Assembly: GCF_040412085.2 (NCBI RefSeq)
Contig: NZ_CP115920.1
Coordinates: 1,612,001 to 1,676,000 of the forward strand
Direction of reading: 5' to 3'
Source: Vibrio sp. CB1-14
Lineage (GTDB): Bacteria; Pseudomonadota; Gammaproteobacteria; Enterobacterales; Vibrionaceae
Length of the DNA: 64,000 nt
The position numbers and the translations under genes were made by a program. Below, piece by piece: positions 38,222 through 47,670 of the stretch (the stretch's first letter is position 1; the number at the start of each line of letters is the position of its first letter). Under the pieces are notes generated by a model. It had not been told where the DNA came from. It made no database searches and saw nothing but the letters and a program-made list of their open reading frames with translations.

Positions 38222-39226
38222 ATGGCAACAATAAAAGACGTGGCAAAACTCGCAGGTGTGGGTGTTGGAACTGTTTCCAGATACTTGTCTGGGAGCGCGT
38301 CAGTCTCATCCGCTTCTGGGGAAAAAGTAGCGTCGGCGATGGCGGAGTTAAATTATCGGCCAAACAGTATGGCGCGCTCACTATCGTCGAAGCGCTCAAA
38401 CATTATTGGTCTGTGGGTGCCTTCTTTTTCGGGCTCCTTTCATCGAAAGATGCTGCAAACCATCGAGCGAGAGCTACGAAAACGCGATAAGCATATTATT
38501 CTCGCCAATGCCGAGGATGCGAAAACGGATAAAGAGCGCATCGGCTGCCTAGATTACTTAATTGAACGTGACTGTGATGGAATTCTGATGTCGTGTCCGG
38601 AGCTTTCTGTTGTCGAGCTGGCACGGATTGAGGCGCGTTATCCAAAAGTGGTGTTTATAAACAGAGACATTGAAGAGCTGATTGATAAGACCTTTTGTGT
38701 AAATCACTACCAAGGAGGCCGATTAGCAGCAGAACACCTTATAGAGTTAGGGCACAAAGAGATTGCCATCGTGACAGGTCGAATGAATGCCCAAGATGCA
38801 CTCAGCCGACACCAAGGGTTTATTGATCGATTAGCGGAAGAGGGTATCGAGGTTGATGCCGACCTCATTGAGCATGGTGGTTACAGCTTTGAGCTTGGTA
38901 AAGAAGCCACGCAGCGCTTAATAGACAAAAAGCGCCCATTTACTGCGCTTTTCTGTGGAAATGACAACAGCGCAATGGCTGCGATTGCCACTTTCAACAA
39001 ACAGGGTATTGCGGTTGGCAAACAGATGTCGGTTGTCGGTTATGATGACATTGATATCTCTCAATATACGTCGCCAGCCATGACGAGTGTGCGCATTCCT
39101 TTAGAAGATATCTCTATCAATGCCTGTCACCAGCTCCTTAACTTATGCTACGGGGAATCTCTCCCTATCCAAACACGTTTTGAGCCGACACTGTCGGTTC
39201 GAGAATCAACTCACTCAGTAAAATAA
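38222..39226 (+). CDS. LacI-family transcriptional regulator
   Basis: 334 residues. The N-terminal DNA-binding domain reads ATIKDVAKLAGVGVGTVSRY (residues 2-21), with the hinge region NYRPNSMARSLSSKRSN; the periplasmic-binding-like effector domain follows (IIGLWVPSFSGSFHRKML onward, with AFLCGND-type and SVVGYDDIDIS segments). Divergent from the sugar importer operon and 34 bases upstream of the GH94 gene, so it is probably their local repressor, responding to the imported sugar. Candidate operators lie in the 256-base divergent region. Confidence 0.92.
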   Translation: MATIKDVAKLAGVGVGTVSRYLSGSASVSSASGEKVASAMAELNYRPNSMARSLSSKRSNIIGLWVPSFSGSFHRKMLQTIERELRKRDKHIILANAEDAKTDKERIGCLDYLIERDCDGILMSCPELSVVELARIEARYPKVVFINRDIEELIDKTFCVNHYQGGRLAAEHLIELGHKEIAIVTGRMNAQDALSRHQGFIDRLAEEGIEVDADLIEHGGYSFELGKEATQRLIDKKRPFTALFCGNDNSAMAAIATFNKQGIAVGKQMSVVGYDDIDISQYTSPAMTSVRIPLEDISINACHQLLNLCYGESLPIQTRFEPTLSVRESTHSVK

Positions 39227-39260
39227 TCGCAAATAAAGTTGTACTTCAGAGGGAGATAGA

Positions 39261-41627
39261 ATGACAAACTACATTGAAGCTGGCGCACGATTTTCGCTAG
39301 ACAGCCCAACGTTGGTGCCAAATTCAGCGGGATACTTGTGGAACAAACATATGATGATTCACATGAATTGTCAGGGCTACGCTGTCGCTCAATATATGAA
39401 TCCAGAGCCGAAAAAATACGCCCATAATCCGAACATGGCGGCGACGAGTTTCATGCAGCCGGAGCAACCTTATTTTGCACACCATCCGGGACGTTTTTTC
39501 TATCTTCGTGATGACGAAAGTGGGGAGCTATTCTCTGCGCCATTTGCGCCTATCAAAGCCGAACTAGACAGCTTTGAGTTTCAACCTGGCCTCAGTGATA
39601 TTAAGTGGAAGATCAAGCACTCGGATCTTGAACTGGATATGACACTGACACTCAGCCCGGACTTGGCTGCAGAGCTATGGCATGTCAAGGTGCGTAATAG
39701 TGACAGCCAATCAAGAAAGGTGTCACTGGTTCCTTATTTCCCAGTAGGATACATGTCCTGGATGAACATGGGAGCACACTTTGATGATGAGCTTAACGCC
39801 GTGGTGTGTACGTCTATTACTCCCTACCAAAAACTTGAAGATTACGCGAAGAACAAGCATCTAAAAGACATCACGTACTTGGCATCCGATGTTAAGCCAA
39901 CGTATTTTGAGACCAGTTTGCCTCGATTTGAGGGGCAGGGTGGCCTTCACAACCCAACAGGACTGAGTGATAAACGCAGTCTAAGTGACCAACCAAGTCA
40001 CTACGAAATGCCAGCCTGTATTATGCAGTTTGAACTAGACCTACAGCCGGGAGATGAGAGCGAGTACAACTTTGTTTTTGGCCCTGCGCTGGATAAGCAG
40101 GAGATTGCCGAAACGCTTGACCTCACCTTAAGCGACAATAAAGCGCATGCAGCAGCGGATTACGCTAGCTACATTGAGTCGGGCAAAGGGGTTTTAAACA
40201 TATCAACGCCGGATAAGATCTTTGATCAGTTCGTCAACAACTGGCTACCCAGACAGGTGTTCTACCATGGCGATACTCATCGTCTAACTACCGATCCGCA
40301 AACGCGTAACTACCTGCAAGATGGGATGGGAATGGCCTATGTTAATCATGAAGCGACAAAACAGGTCATCCTTACGTCACTGAGCCAGCAAAAGCGCGAT
40401 GGTGAAATGCCTGATGGCATTTTGTTAACTCCGGAAGCAACGCTGAAATACATCAATCAAATACCGCACACGGATCATTCTGTCTGGCTTACCTTGATCC
40501 TTGAGTCTTACATTAACGAGAGTAATGACTGGGCGATTCTCGATGAACGACTGACGTGGCATGATTCTGATGACAAGAGCACCGTCTTAGAACACATGAA
40601 CATGGCAATGCGCCATATGTGCGGCGCACGTGACGAACGTGGTTTGCCTTATATTGCTCAAGGTGACTGGTGTGACCCTATGAATATGGTAGGGCCAAAG
40701 GGTAAAGGCGTTTCCGGCTGGCTCACTCAAGCACTCAGTTTTGCACTGCAGTCTTGGATACGTTTATCTCGAGATGTGAATGACGCTAACGAGTTGGATA
40801 GGTTCCAACACACCGTTGATGAGCTCGTTGTGATTGCTGATGAGTATCTATGGAAGGGAGATTGGTACGCGCGAGGAATTACCGATGATGGGGTAACATT
40901 CGGAGTGCCAGAGGATAAAGAAGGGCGTATTTTCTTAAATACCCAAAGCTGGGCATTCCTTGCCAATATGCCCAATGCACTGCAAACCGAGAGAATGTTA
41001 AAGGCGGTGGATGAGCAACTGGATACCCCATACGGCGTGATGCTGTGTGCACCAGCATTTACTGCAATGCGTGAAGATGTGGGTCGCGTAACACAAAAAT
41101 GGCCAGGCTCAGGAGAGAATGGCTCCGTCTACAACCATGCCGCTGCGTTTTATGCAGCAAGTATGTACCATATTAATCAGTCAGATAGAGCCTTTAGCAC
41201 CTTGCGTAAAATGCTGGCCGATCCAGAGTGTGAGTCTTTTGTTCAAAGAGGACAGCTGCCACTTTACATTCCAAACTACTATCGCGGTGCGTACTATCAA
41301 TATCCTGACACTGCGGGCCGTTCGAGTAACCTCTTCAATACCGGTACAGGGGCTTGGTTCTATCGTCTAGTTATCGAAAATCTATTCGGCCTTAAGGGCT
41401 GTCGGGAAGGGCTGGTGATTTCCCCTCAACTGCCTACTGAGTGGCAAAAGGCGAGAGTTAAGCGTGAATTTAGAGGCGCGATACTTGACGTTGAATATCA
41501 ATTGGTGAGTGATAAAACCCAGGCTTGTATTGAAGTTGATGGAGTGGTGCTATCGAGTAACTTGATCGAGGATATTGCTGCCGGTAAGCATTATTCAGTG
41601 GTGGTTAACTATCACAATGGTGGGTGA
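39261..41627 (+). CDS. GH94 glycoside phosphorylase, probably cellobionic acid type
   Basis: 788 residues; AGAGGGAGATAG precedes the ATG. The N-terminal beta-sandwich domain (about 1-280) and helical barrel match GH94 phosphorylases, which split a beta-linked disaccharide with phosphate to alpha-glucose 1-phosphate and a second sugar. The catalytic acid should be Asp472 in QGDWCDPMNMVG. That motif has Cys-Asp-Pro where cellobiose and chitobiose phosphorylases have Asn-Asp, and with the length and GKGVSGWLT segment this recalls cellobionic acid phosphorylases of Xanthomonas and Saccharophagus. No signal peptide, so it is cytoplasmic and acts after the importer. The exact substrate is an inference from motif memory. 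Confidence 0.78.
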   Translation: MTNYIEAGARFSLDSPTLVPNSAGYLWNKHMMIHMNCQGYAVAQYMNPEPKKYAHNPNMAATSFMQPEQPYFAHHPGRFFYLRDDESGELFSAPFAPIKAELDSFEFQPGLSDIKWKIKHSDLELDMTLTLSPDLAAELWHVKVRNSDSQSRKVSLVPYFPVGYMSWMNMGAHFDDELNAVVCTSITPYQKLEDYAKNKHLKDITYLASDVKPTYFETSLPRFEGQGGLHNPTGLSDKRSLSDQPSHYEMPACIMQFELDLQPGDESEYNFVFGPALDKQEIAETLDLTLSDNKAHAAADYASYIESGKGVLNISTPDKIFDQFVNNWLPRQVFYHGDTHRLTTDPQTRNYLQDGMGMAYVNHEATKQVILTSLSQQKRDGEMPDGILLTPEATLKYINQIPHTDHSVWLTLILESYINESNDWAILDERLTWHDSDDKSTVLEHMNMAMRHMCGARDERGLPYIAQGDWCDPMNMVGPKGKGVSGWLTQALSFALQSWIRLSRDVNDANELDRFQHTVDELVVIADEYLWKGDWYARGITDDGVTFGVPEDKEGRIFLNTQSWAFLANMPNALQTERMLKAVDEQLDTPYGVMLCAPAFTAMREDVGRVTQKWPGSGENGSVYNHAAAFYAASMYHINQSDRAFSTLRKMLADPECESFVQRGQLPLYIPNYYRGAYYQYPDTAGRSSNLFNTGTGAWFYRLVIENLFGLKGCREGLVISPQLPTEWQKARVKREFRGAILDVEYQLVSDKTQACIEVDGVVLSSNLIEDIAAGKHYSVVVNYHNGG

Positions 41628-41675
41628 ATAGTGGGTAGTGCACATTAATGACATCTAATAGCTACTAGGTACAGG

Positions 41676-41710
41676 AAAACCTCCAAAGTCAGACTTTGGA
41701 GGTTTTTTTT
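41676..41710. terminator. Rho-independent terminator, GH94 gene
   Basis: Stem AAAACCTCCAAAGTC / GACTTTGGAGGTTTT followed by T-run; the matching A-run on the other side lets it also act on the convergent aroQ transcript. Confidence 0.9.
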
Positions 41711-41778
41711 AAGTTATTAGTTACTGCATTTTTGTCTTTTTGAAGACTAAGTAAGATGCGATTTTCGTTAATAAATGT

Positions 41779-42222
41779 CTATCGATCCAATAAGAAGTTG
41801 ATTGCCAATTTATAGCCTTTCGTTCCCATGCCAATGATAGTGCCCGCAGCAACGGGAGAGATATAGGAGTGATGACGGAAGGTCTCACGGGCGTGTACGT
41901 TAGAAATGTGTACTTCGATTACAGGAACATCGACGCCTTTGATTGCATCGTGTAGAGCGATTGACGTATGAGTATAAGCGCCAGGGTTGAACACCACGCC
42001 ATCACAATGCCCTTGCTTGAACTCAGCGCCAGCTTTATGAATAGCATCAATCAAATGGCCTTCGGTGTTGCTCTGTAAGCACTCTGTCTCATAGCCATAC
42101 TCTGAAGCCACTTTACGGCAGTTTTCCTCAACATCGGCAAGTGTTTCGTAGCCATATTGCTGTGGTTCACGGGAGCCAAGTAAGTTTAAGTTGGGGCCGT
42201 TAACTATCAGTAGTTTTTTCAT
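41779..42222 (-). CDS. aroQ: Type II 3-dehydroquinate dehydratase
   Basis: 147 residues, family-typical. It interconverts 3-dehydroquinate and 3-dehydroshikimate. The catalytic Tyr lies in the flexible loop near SREPQQYG; other active-site motifs are SNTEGHLIDAIH, NPGAYTHTSIALHDAI and EVHISNVHARETFRHHSYIS. In most Vibrio one aroQ serves aromatic amino acid synthesis; this copy sits in a quinate/shikimate degradation island next to a dehydrogenase gene, so a catabolic role is likely. It lies 14 bases after that gene, with its own AAGGAC site. Confidence 0.95.
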   Translation of the reverse strand: MKKLLIVNGPNLNLLGSREPQQYGYETLADVEENCRKVASEYGYETECLQSNTEGHLIDAIHKAGAEFKQGHCDGVVFNPGAYTHTSIALHDAIKGVDVPVIEVHISNVHARETFRHHSYISPVAAGTIIGMGTKGYKLAINFLLDR

Positions 42223-42236
42223 GGGGTAGTTCGTCC

Positions 42237-43076
42237 TTAATCTAGTTTCGAAAGCTGCGAGTGTTTAATGGAATCGAGTTGTTCTTTAGTGGGGGTTTCA
42301 CCAGTAAAAAGCATGAAGGCATCATTGGCTTGGTGGAAAAAGAGCTCGAAGCCACTTAATACGTCAATAGACGCGCGCGATGCGGCGATTGTAAATTTTG
42401 TAATGTGAGGCGTGTAGACGGCATCAAACACCCAAGACTGTTCTTCAAGCCACGACGAGTCGATAGGGCACCCAGGCGTAGAATAATGCCCAACAGGAGT
42501 GCAGTTTAGAACCCCGTCGGCGCGTCTTATGTAGTGTTCGAGGTTCGACTCATCTAAGTGAATGGTATCGATGCTCTCGTTAGAGAGCGCCTGTTCAAGC
42601 TCAGCGACTTTGCTCGGTTCTTTATCGTAAAGGGCAATTTGAGTAGCCCCTAAATCGACAAGTGAAAAGCAGATAGCTTTGCCGACACCACCACACCCGA
42701 GTAAAACCACATTACCTGGCTGTTTGGAACGAAATTGCTTAAATGCGGTGATAAACCCACTGTAATCGGTGTTAAAGGCGACAATTTTGTCATTTCTTTT
42801 AACTAGGGTGTTGGCTGCATTTACCCTTTGCGCACATGGGGCGATGCTATCGGCTGCAATGAGTACTTGTTCTTTGTATGGGTAAGTGACATTGGCAGAA
42901 TCAACATTGCCGTTAAACAGTTCGAGAGTATGTTGTTGTAGCTCATGAGCGCAGTTTGTTGTGAGTTCGTCCAGCTCATAGTTCAAATCTATATTAAGTG
43001 AGCGTGCCAGCTGATTGTGAAAAGCAGGGGATTGAGAGCGTTGGATGTTCTGTCCAATAAGTCGGCATTGAATCAT
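42237..43076 (-). CDS. Shikimate/quinate dehydrogenase (AroE/YdiB family)
   Basis: 279 residues. The substrate site shows SQSPAFHN, TYPYKEQ with the catalytic Lys, NAANTL and NTDYSGF with the catalytic Asp; the cofactor site has GCGGVGKA. At the end of the second cofactor strand it reads LYDKEPSK. An acidic residue there fits NAD rather than the NADP of biosynthetic AroE, as in YdiB/QuiB-type enzymes. It probably oxidises shikimate to 3-dehydroshikimate and perhaps quinate to 3-dehydroquinate. It forms an operon with aroQ, opposite to the ligK-ligB operon. The substrate choice is inferred. Confidence 0.9.
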   Translation of the reverse strand: MIQCRLIGQNIQRSQSPAFHNQLARSLNIDLNYELDELTTNCAHELQQHTLELFNGNVDSANVTYPYKEQVLIAADSIAPCAQRVNAANTLVKRNDKIVAFNTDYSGFITAFKQFRSKQPGNVVLLGCGGVGKAICFSLVDLGATQIALYDKEPSKVAELEQALSNESIDTIHLDESNLEHYIRRADGVLNCTPVGHYSTPGCPIDSSWLEEQSWVFDAVYTPHITKFTIAASRASIDVLSGFELFFHQANDAFMLFTGETPTKEQLDSIKHSQLSKLD

Positions 43077-43423
43077 AGTTCATTCCTTGTTGTGTTTTCA
43101 TCACGCTATCAAATGTTGTCCGTTTGCGATAATTGCTTTTAATTAACACCTATTCATTTTTGTAGAACCACTTGCAGCGGGGTTTTAATCCCTCGCGCTG
43201 TCCGAAGTAAATGTCACTTCTATCTCAAAATCTTATACCTTGAGAAATAATTGAAATATCGCATTACCAACCTGGCCGCTATAGTGGCTTTAGTCATTCA
43301 GCGCGCCATTTACGGATGCTTTTGGCCTCATTTTACTCAGTTTTTCAGCCTTTGGGCTTTACGGCTTGAAGAGCAAGAACAAACCGTATGTTCAGATATT
43401 TACAAGGATAATAAGGTATTAAC
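43077..43423. promoter_or_regulatory. Divergent control region between shikimate and protocatechuate operons
   Basis: 347 bases with no convincing gene (a 63-codon frame here lacks a ribosome-binding site). It must contain promoters for both operons and a likely LysR-type regulator site. I could not single out a T-N11-A motif with confidence. Confidence 0.4.
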
Positions 43424-44101
43424 ATGCAGAACAATCTTGTAGTCCAACACATTCAAAGACCAGATAAAAATGTGGTTGAGAGTTTACGTAAATGTGGTGT
43501 CGCCACGATTCATGAATCGCAGGGCCGCAAGGGGTTACTTGCTCATTACATGCGCCCGATTTTCCAAGGCGATGCCGTAGCAGGCTCTGCGTTGACCATA
43601 TCGGGTGCGGCTGGTGATAACTGGATGATGCATGTGGCGATAGAACAAGCGCAAGAGGGTGACTTCTTAATCTTTGCGCCAACATCACCGTCGAATCACG
43701 GCTACTTTGGTGATCTTCTGGCTACATCAGCGCAAGCTCGTGGCGTGGTGGGATTAGTGATTGAAGGCGGCGTGCGCGATACTCGTGATTTACGAGAAAT
43801 GAACTTTCCAGTTTGGTCTAAAGCCGTATTTAGCGAGGGTACAATCAAAGAAACTCTTGGTTCCGTAAATGTTCCGCTGACGTGTGCCGGTGAGCTTGTT
43901 TATCCTGGCGATATTGTAGTGGCTGATGATGATGGTGTAGTGGTCGTTCGACGCGAAGAAGCTGAAGAAGTACTGCATGAATCATTAGCTCGCATGGAGC
44001 GTGAAGAAGACAAACGGGTTCGTTTGGCCAATGGTGAGCTAGGTCTGGATATTTACCAAATGCGTGACCGTCTGGCTGCGAAAGGGCTGAAATATGTCTA
44101 G
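43424..44101 (+). CDS. ligK: 4-carboxy-4-hydroxy-2-oxoadipate aldolase (RraA-like fold)
   Basis: 225 residues (also named galC). It splits 4-carboxy-4-hydroxy-2-oxoadipate into pyruvate and oxaloacetate, the last step of the protocatechuate 4,5-cleavage path. The RraA/aldolase fold shows [34 protein letters not shown], the metal-binding [11 protein letters not shown] region and the C-terminal [21 protein letters not shown] metal-dependent class II-like aldolase of this type is well known in Sphingomonas and Pseudomonas. Overlaps the next gene by eight bases and starts the operon ligK-galD-ligI-ligA-ligB. Confidence 0.9.
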   Translation: MQNNLVVQHIQRPDKNVVESLRKCGVATIHESQGRKGLLAHYMRPIFQGDAVAGSALTISGAAGDNWMMHVAIEQAQEGDFLIFAPTSPSNHGYFGDLLATSAQARGVVGLVIEGGVRDTRDLREMNFPVWSKAVFSEGTIKETLGSVNVPLTCAGELVYPGDIVVADDDGVVVVRREEAEEVLHESLARMEREEDKRVRLANGELGLDIYQMRDRLAAKGLKYV

Positions 44102-45167
44102 TCCTGTATTGAGTGCCCCTTGTATGTGGATGCGTTCGGGTACGTCAAAGGGTGCTTACTTTCTCCGTCAAGATTTACCCAGCAATGACAAGCAACGAGA
44201 TGATTTTTTGCTATCAATCATGGGTTCGCCAGATGTAAGGCAGATTGATGGTATTGGAGGCGCTGATCCTCTTACTTCAAAAGTGGCGGTCGTAGAGCCT
44301 TCAACACGTGAAGGCGTCGATATTGATTACCTATTTTTGCAAGTCTTTGTGGATAAAAAGTTGATCAGTGAGAAGCAAAATTGCGGCAACATTTTAGCAG
44401 GTGTCGCGCCTTTTGTCATTGAACGAGGATTGGTGGAAGCGCAAGAGGGAGAAACCTCTGTTCGGATCTTTATGAAGAACACGATGCAGATTGCTACGGT
44501 GACGGTTCAAACTCCGAATAAGCGAGTCAGCTATGTTGGTGACTGCGCCATAGACGGCGTACCTAATACGTCTGCACCTATTGCGGTCTGTTTTGAAGAT
44601 ACTGCTGGCTCGAGCTGTGGCGCACTACTTCCAAGTGGCAATCACGTTGATGTGATTGAAGGGGTTGAAGTTACGTTGATTGATAGTGGCATGCCAGTGG
44701 TGGTGCTAGACGCGAAAGACTTTGGGCTGACTGGAGATGAATCACGTGAAGCACTCGATGACAATGTGGAGTTAAAGCGGCGATTGGAGTCGATTCGCCT
44801 AAAAGCGGGGCCGTTGATGAACTTGGGAGATGTGCGAGCGTTATCAGTGCCGAAGATGGCGCTGGTTAGTGCTCCACAGTATGGCGGAGCGGTATCTACC
44901 CGCACGTTCATACCACATCGCTGTCATGCTTCCATTGGCGTTTTAGGTGCCGTCAGTGTAGCAACGGCATGCATGTTGCCAGAAACCCCAGCAAGTCGAA
45001 TTGCCAAAGTCACTACAGAAGATCCAATTAAGATGGATGTTGAACACCCAATAGGAAAGATGAGTGTGGTGTTGGACGTTGAAAACAATCAGGTAAAGTC
45101 CGCGGCCATTCTTCGAACAGCGCGTAAGTTGTTTGATGGAACCGTATTTGGACAGCAGACCTACTGA
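44094..45167 (+). CDS. galD: 4-oxalomesaconate tautomerase
   Basis: 357 residues of the PrpF family: [20 protein letters not shown] near the N-terminus, [34 protein letters not shown] and the C-terminal [12 protein letters not shown]. PrpF-type proteins isomerise unsaturated acids without cofactors, with Cys or Lys as acid-base groups. GalD converts the keto form of 4-oxalomesaconate to the enol form, which the hydratase GalB needs. Its position between the aldolase and lactonase genes supports this specific function over the related 2-methylaconitate isomerase of propionate metabolism. Confidence 0.88.
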   Translation: MSSPVLSAPCMWMRSGTSKGAYFLRQDLPSNDKQRDDFLLSIMGSPDVRQIDGIGGADPLTSKVAVVEPSTREGVDIDYLFLQVFVDKKLISEKQNCGNILAGVAPFVIERGLVEAQEGETSVRIFMKNTMQIATVTVQTPNKRVSYVGDCAIDGVPNTSAPIAVCFEDTAGSSCGALLPSGNHVDVIEGVEVTLIDSGMPVVVLDAKDFGLTGDESREALDDNVELKRRLESIRLKAGPLMNLGDVRALSVPKMALVSAPQYGGAVSTRTFIPHRCHASIGVLGAVSVATACMLPETPASRIAKVTTEDPIKMDVEHPIGKMSVVLDVENNQVKSAAILRTARKLFDGTVFGQQTY

Positions 45168-45185
45168 ATATAACAAGGAAGAAAA

Positions 45186-46064
45186 ATGGACGCTGATTAC
45201 TTACCATTCCACCCTAATCCAAGCCAGCCTAAATTTGTCGTACCTGAAGGCGCGGTGGACGTTCACTGTCATGTGTTTGGTCCAGCTTCAAAGTTTCCCT
45301 ACTCACCTGCACGCAAGTACACGCCTTGTGATGCATCAAAAGAGCAGCTGTTTGCGCTACGTGATTTTCTTGGTTTCAGCCGTAACGTTATTGTACAAGC
45401 TTCTTGTCACAGCACGGATAATCGAGCTTTGGTTGATGCGCTTGAAACCGCTGGTGATCTCGCGCGTGGCATCGCCTTTGTTGATGAGACGATTACCGAA
45501 CAAGAGCTCTCTGAAATGGACAAAGCAGGTGTTCGCGGAGTGCGTTTTAACTTTGTGAAGCGCTTGGTGGATACCGTGCCAGTCGAAAAACTAAGAGCTA
45601 TTGCCGATAAAATTCGCCCGTTAGGTTGGCACGTGGTTGTCTACTTTGAGTCGCAAGACATTGACGATGTCATTCCATTCCTTGAAGAACTCAACATGAC
45701 CGTAGTGATCGACCACATGGGGCGCCCTAATGTCGAAAAAGGTATCGATAGCCCTGAGTTTGGAAAGTTTATCTCTTTGATGGAGCGCAATCCAAACATC
45801 TGGTGCAAAGTAAGTTGTCCTGAGCGACTTACACATACTCCACCAGATTATTCGGATGTTGTGCCATTTGCTAAGACCCTGGTTGACTTATTTCCAAGCC
45901 GAGTGCTTTGGGGGACGGATTGGCCGCACCCTAATATGAAGTCACATACGCCAGATGATGGTCACTTAGTGGATGTGATCCCTCAAATTGCAACGACTGC
46001 ACAACAGCAACAGATGCTGTTAGTAACCAATCCAATGAAACTCTACTGGCCGGAGAGTGTGTAA
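45186..46064 (+). CDS. ligI: 2-pyrone-4,6-dicarboxylate lactonase
   Basis: 292 residues, amidohydrolase superfamily. VDVHCHVFGP near residue 22 holds the HxH metal pair; later VIDHMGRP and LWGTDWPHPN carry the catalytic His and Asp. LigI opens the lactone ring of 2-pyrone-4,6-dicarboxylate to 4-oxalomesaconate. LigI is known to work without a bound metal, unlike most of the superfamily. AAGGAAGAAAA precedes the ATG. It lies between galD and ligA. Confidence 0.92.
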   Translation: MDADYLPFHPNPSQPKFVVPEGAVDVHCHVFGPASKFPYSPARKYTPCDASKEQLFALRDFLGFSRNVIVQASCHSTDNRALVDALETAGDLARGIAFVDETITEQELSEMDKAGVRGVRFNFVKRLVDTVPVEKLRAIADKIRPLGWHVVVYFESQDIDDVIPFLEELNMTVVIDHMGRPNVEKGIDSPEFGKFISLMERNPNIWCKVSCPERLTHTPPDYSDVVPFAKTLVDLFPSRVLWGTDWPHPNMKSHTPDDGHLVDVIPQIATTAQQQQMLLVTNPMKLYWPESV

Positions 46065-46065
46065 C

Positions 46066-46416
46066 ATGACTTACTTAAATAATAAACCTATCCCTGGTAC
46101 TACGATGTTTGACGGCAAGATGGCTTGTAAAGGCTACGGCCTAAATAAGATGTGTCATTCGCTCAACGAGCAGTGTGGTCGTGACGAATTCACTGCTAAT
46201 GAGATGGACTACTGCGACAAATATGGCTTAACAGAAGCTCAGAAAACAGCGATTCAGCAACGTGATGTCTTAGGGCTTATCCGCGAAGGTGGCAGTATTT
46301 ACTATCTGGCAAAATTCGTCGGAATGTTGGGTCTAAATATGCAAGACATTGGTGCATTACAGACGGGTATGACAGTAGAAGAATTCAAACAAATGTTAGT
46401 AGAGGCGGGGAAATAA
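46066..46416 (+). CDS. ligA: Protocatechuate 4,5-dioxygenase alpha subunit
   Basis: 116 residues from ATG 46066; a start nine bases upstream would overlap ligI and lacks a site. This small helical subunit (MFDGKMACKGYGLNKMCHSL, then CGRDEFTANEMDYCDKYGL and IQQRDVLGLIREGGSIYYLA) is the LigA family. It closes the active site of LigB. Next to ligB with a two-base gap. Confidence 0.95.
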   Translation: MTYLNNKPIPGTTMFDGKMACKGYGLNKMCHSLNEQCGRDEFTANEMDYCDKYGLTEAQKTAIQQRDVLGLIREGGSIYYLAKFVGMLGLNMQDIGALQTGMTVEEFKQMLVEAGK

Positions 46417-46418
46417 TT

Positions 46419-47258
46419 ATGGCAAAAGTTGTTGGTGGTATTACTACCTCTCACATTCCTTCAATTGGTAAGGCTATTGAGAACAATCTACAGCAGACAG
46501 ACTATTGGAAGCCACTGTTTGATGCCTACCCACCTATCCATCATTGGCTTGATGAGGTTAAGCCGGATGTAGCCGTTGTTTTCTACAATGATCATGGCTT
46601 GGAATTTTTCTTGGATAAAAAGCCGACATTTGCGATCGGTGCTGCACCTTCTTATAAAAATGCCGATGAAGGTTGGGGGATTCCGACTATTCCTGAAATT
46701 AAAGGCGACCCAGAGCTTTCCTGGCATATCTGTAACCAGTTGGTGGAAGATGAATTCGACATTACGATTTGCCAAGAAATGAAAGTAGACCATGGGTTAA
46801 CGGTTCCGATGCAGCTTATGTGGCCGAACTTTAGCTATGGTCATATGAAGGTGATCCCTGTTTGCATCAACGTTGAGCAACACCCAATGCCATCGCCGAA
46901 ACGTTGTTTTGACTTCGGTAAGGCGATAGGTAAAGCGATCGAAAGTTACGACCAAAACCTTAAAGTGGTTGTGCTTGGTACAGGAGGGTTGTCGCATCAA
47001 CTTGATGGCGAACGCGCTGGCTTTATTAACAAAGAGTTTGATCTTTATTGTATGGAAAAACTCATTGATGATCCCGAAACACTAACCAAACTGTCGATTT
47101 ACGATCTGGTCGAGCAAGGCGGTGCACAGGGCGCGGAATTGATTATGTGGTTAGGCATGAGAGGCGCACTAACGGGTGAGTTAAATGTTCTTAAAAGTAG
47201 CTATCATGCGCCTATTTCAAATACAGGTGCAGGTACCATGCTGATTGAGAACAATTAG
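46419..47258 (+). CDS. ligB: Protocatechuate 4,5-dioxygenase beta (catalytic) subunit
   Basis: 279 residues, extradiol class III dioxygenase. Fe(II) ligands are expected at His in ITTSHIPSIG, His in YNDHGLEFF and a Glu near the C-terminus; the catalytic base His lies in GTGGLSHQLDGERAG. LigAB cleaves protocatechuate between C4 and C5 to 4-carboxy-2-hydroxymuconate semialdehyde. It is the last gene of the operon and is followed by a strong terminator. Confidence 0.95.
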   Translation: MAKVVGGITTSHIPSIGKAIENNLQQTDYWKPLFDAYPPIHHWLDEVKPDVAVVFYNDHGLEFFLDKKPTFAIGAAPSYKNADEGWGIPTIPEIKGDPELSWHICNQLVEDEFDITICQEMKVDHGLTVPMQLMWPNFSYGHMKVIPVCINVEQHPMPSPKRCFDFGKAIGKAIESYDQNLKVVVLGTGGLSHQLDGERAGFINKEFDLYCMEKLIDDPETLTKLSIYDLVEQGGAQGAELIMWLGMRGALTGELNVLKSSYHAPISNTGAGTMLIENN

Positions 47259-47287
47259 GCATAAACGTCTAACCGTTCTCTTTTTTG

Positions 47288-47318
47288 AAACCTCAAGCAG
47301 TGATGCTTGAGGTTTTTT
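47288..47318 (+). terminator. Rho-independent terminator after ligB
   Basis: Stem AAACCTCAAGCA / TGCTTGAGGTTT with a 4-base loop and T6. Confidence 0.9.
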
Positions 47319-47544
47319 AGTATCTAGGGAAAGCGACGACTCCGGACACGCTCTGATACTGCATCAATCGAATAAGAGGCTTTAGCGCAGCGTAAGCTAT
47401 CGGCAGAGTCTTTTGCGAACAACCCAGTTACTAAGGAGGCCGCGAAATACAAGAGTGTTGAATGGGCGTCAGAGCTAGAACCGGAGCCAAAGCCATGAAG
47501 AGAAGAGGCTTGGTTAGCCATGGTGCTGGCGCACTTAACGACAC

Positions 47545-47574
47545 AAAAAAGGCCAGTCGATTCAACGACTGGCC
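47545..47574 (-). terminator. Rho-independent terminator of the TAXI-TRAP operon
   Basis: On the minus strand GGCCAGTCG / CGACTGGCC closes a stem followed by T6. It lies after the leftward TRAP permease gene. The 226 bases between this hairpin and the ligB terminator hold no convincing gene. Confidence 0.85.
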
Positions 47575-47583
47575 TAACATGTT

Positions 47584-47632
47584 TTCTAGGTTCTAGGTTC
47601 TAGGTTCTAGGTTCTAGGTTCTAGGTTCGAGC
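47584..47632. repeat. Tandem heptamer array (TTCTAGG)
   Basis: Six perfect head-to-tail copies of TTCTAGG (47584-47625) and one decayed copy (TTCGAGC), between the TRAP terminator and the end of the TRAP permease gene. Similar short tandem repeats occur between genes in Vibrio. Slipped-strand changes in copy number are likely; no function is known. Confidence 0.9.
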
Positions 47633-47670
47633 TCAGGAAAAGGGCTTTCCATTGTCCTCGATGTTAGTGT

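Noticed and set aside
43251..43442. A 63-codon frame overlapping the start of ligK
   Set aside because: It has no start signal and crosses the ligK start in another frame; the region is better seen as a divergent promoter.
47324..47521. A 65-codon minus-strand frame between the ligB and TRAP terminators
   Set aside because: No ribosome-binding site, no recognisable motif and placed between two terminators; most likely non-coding.
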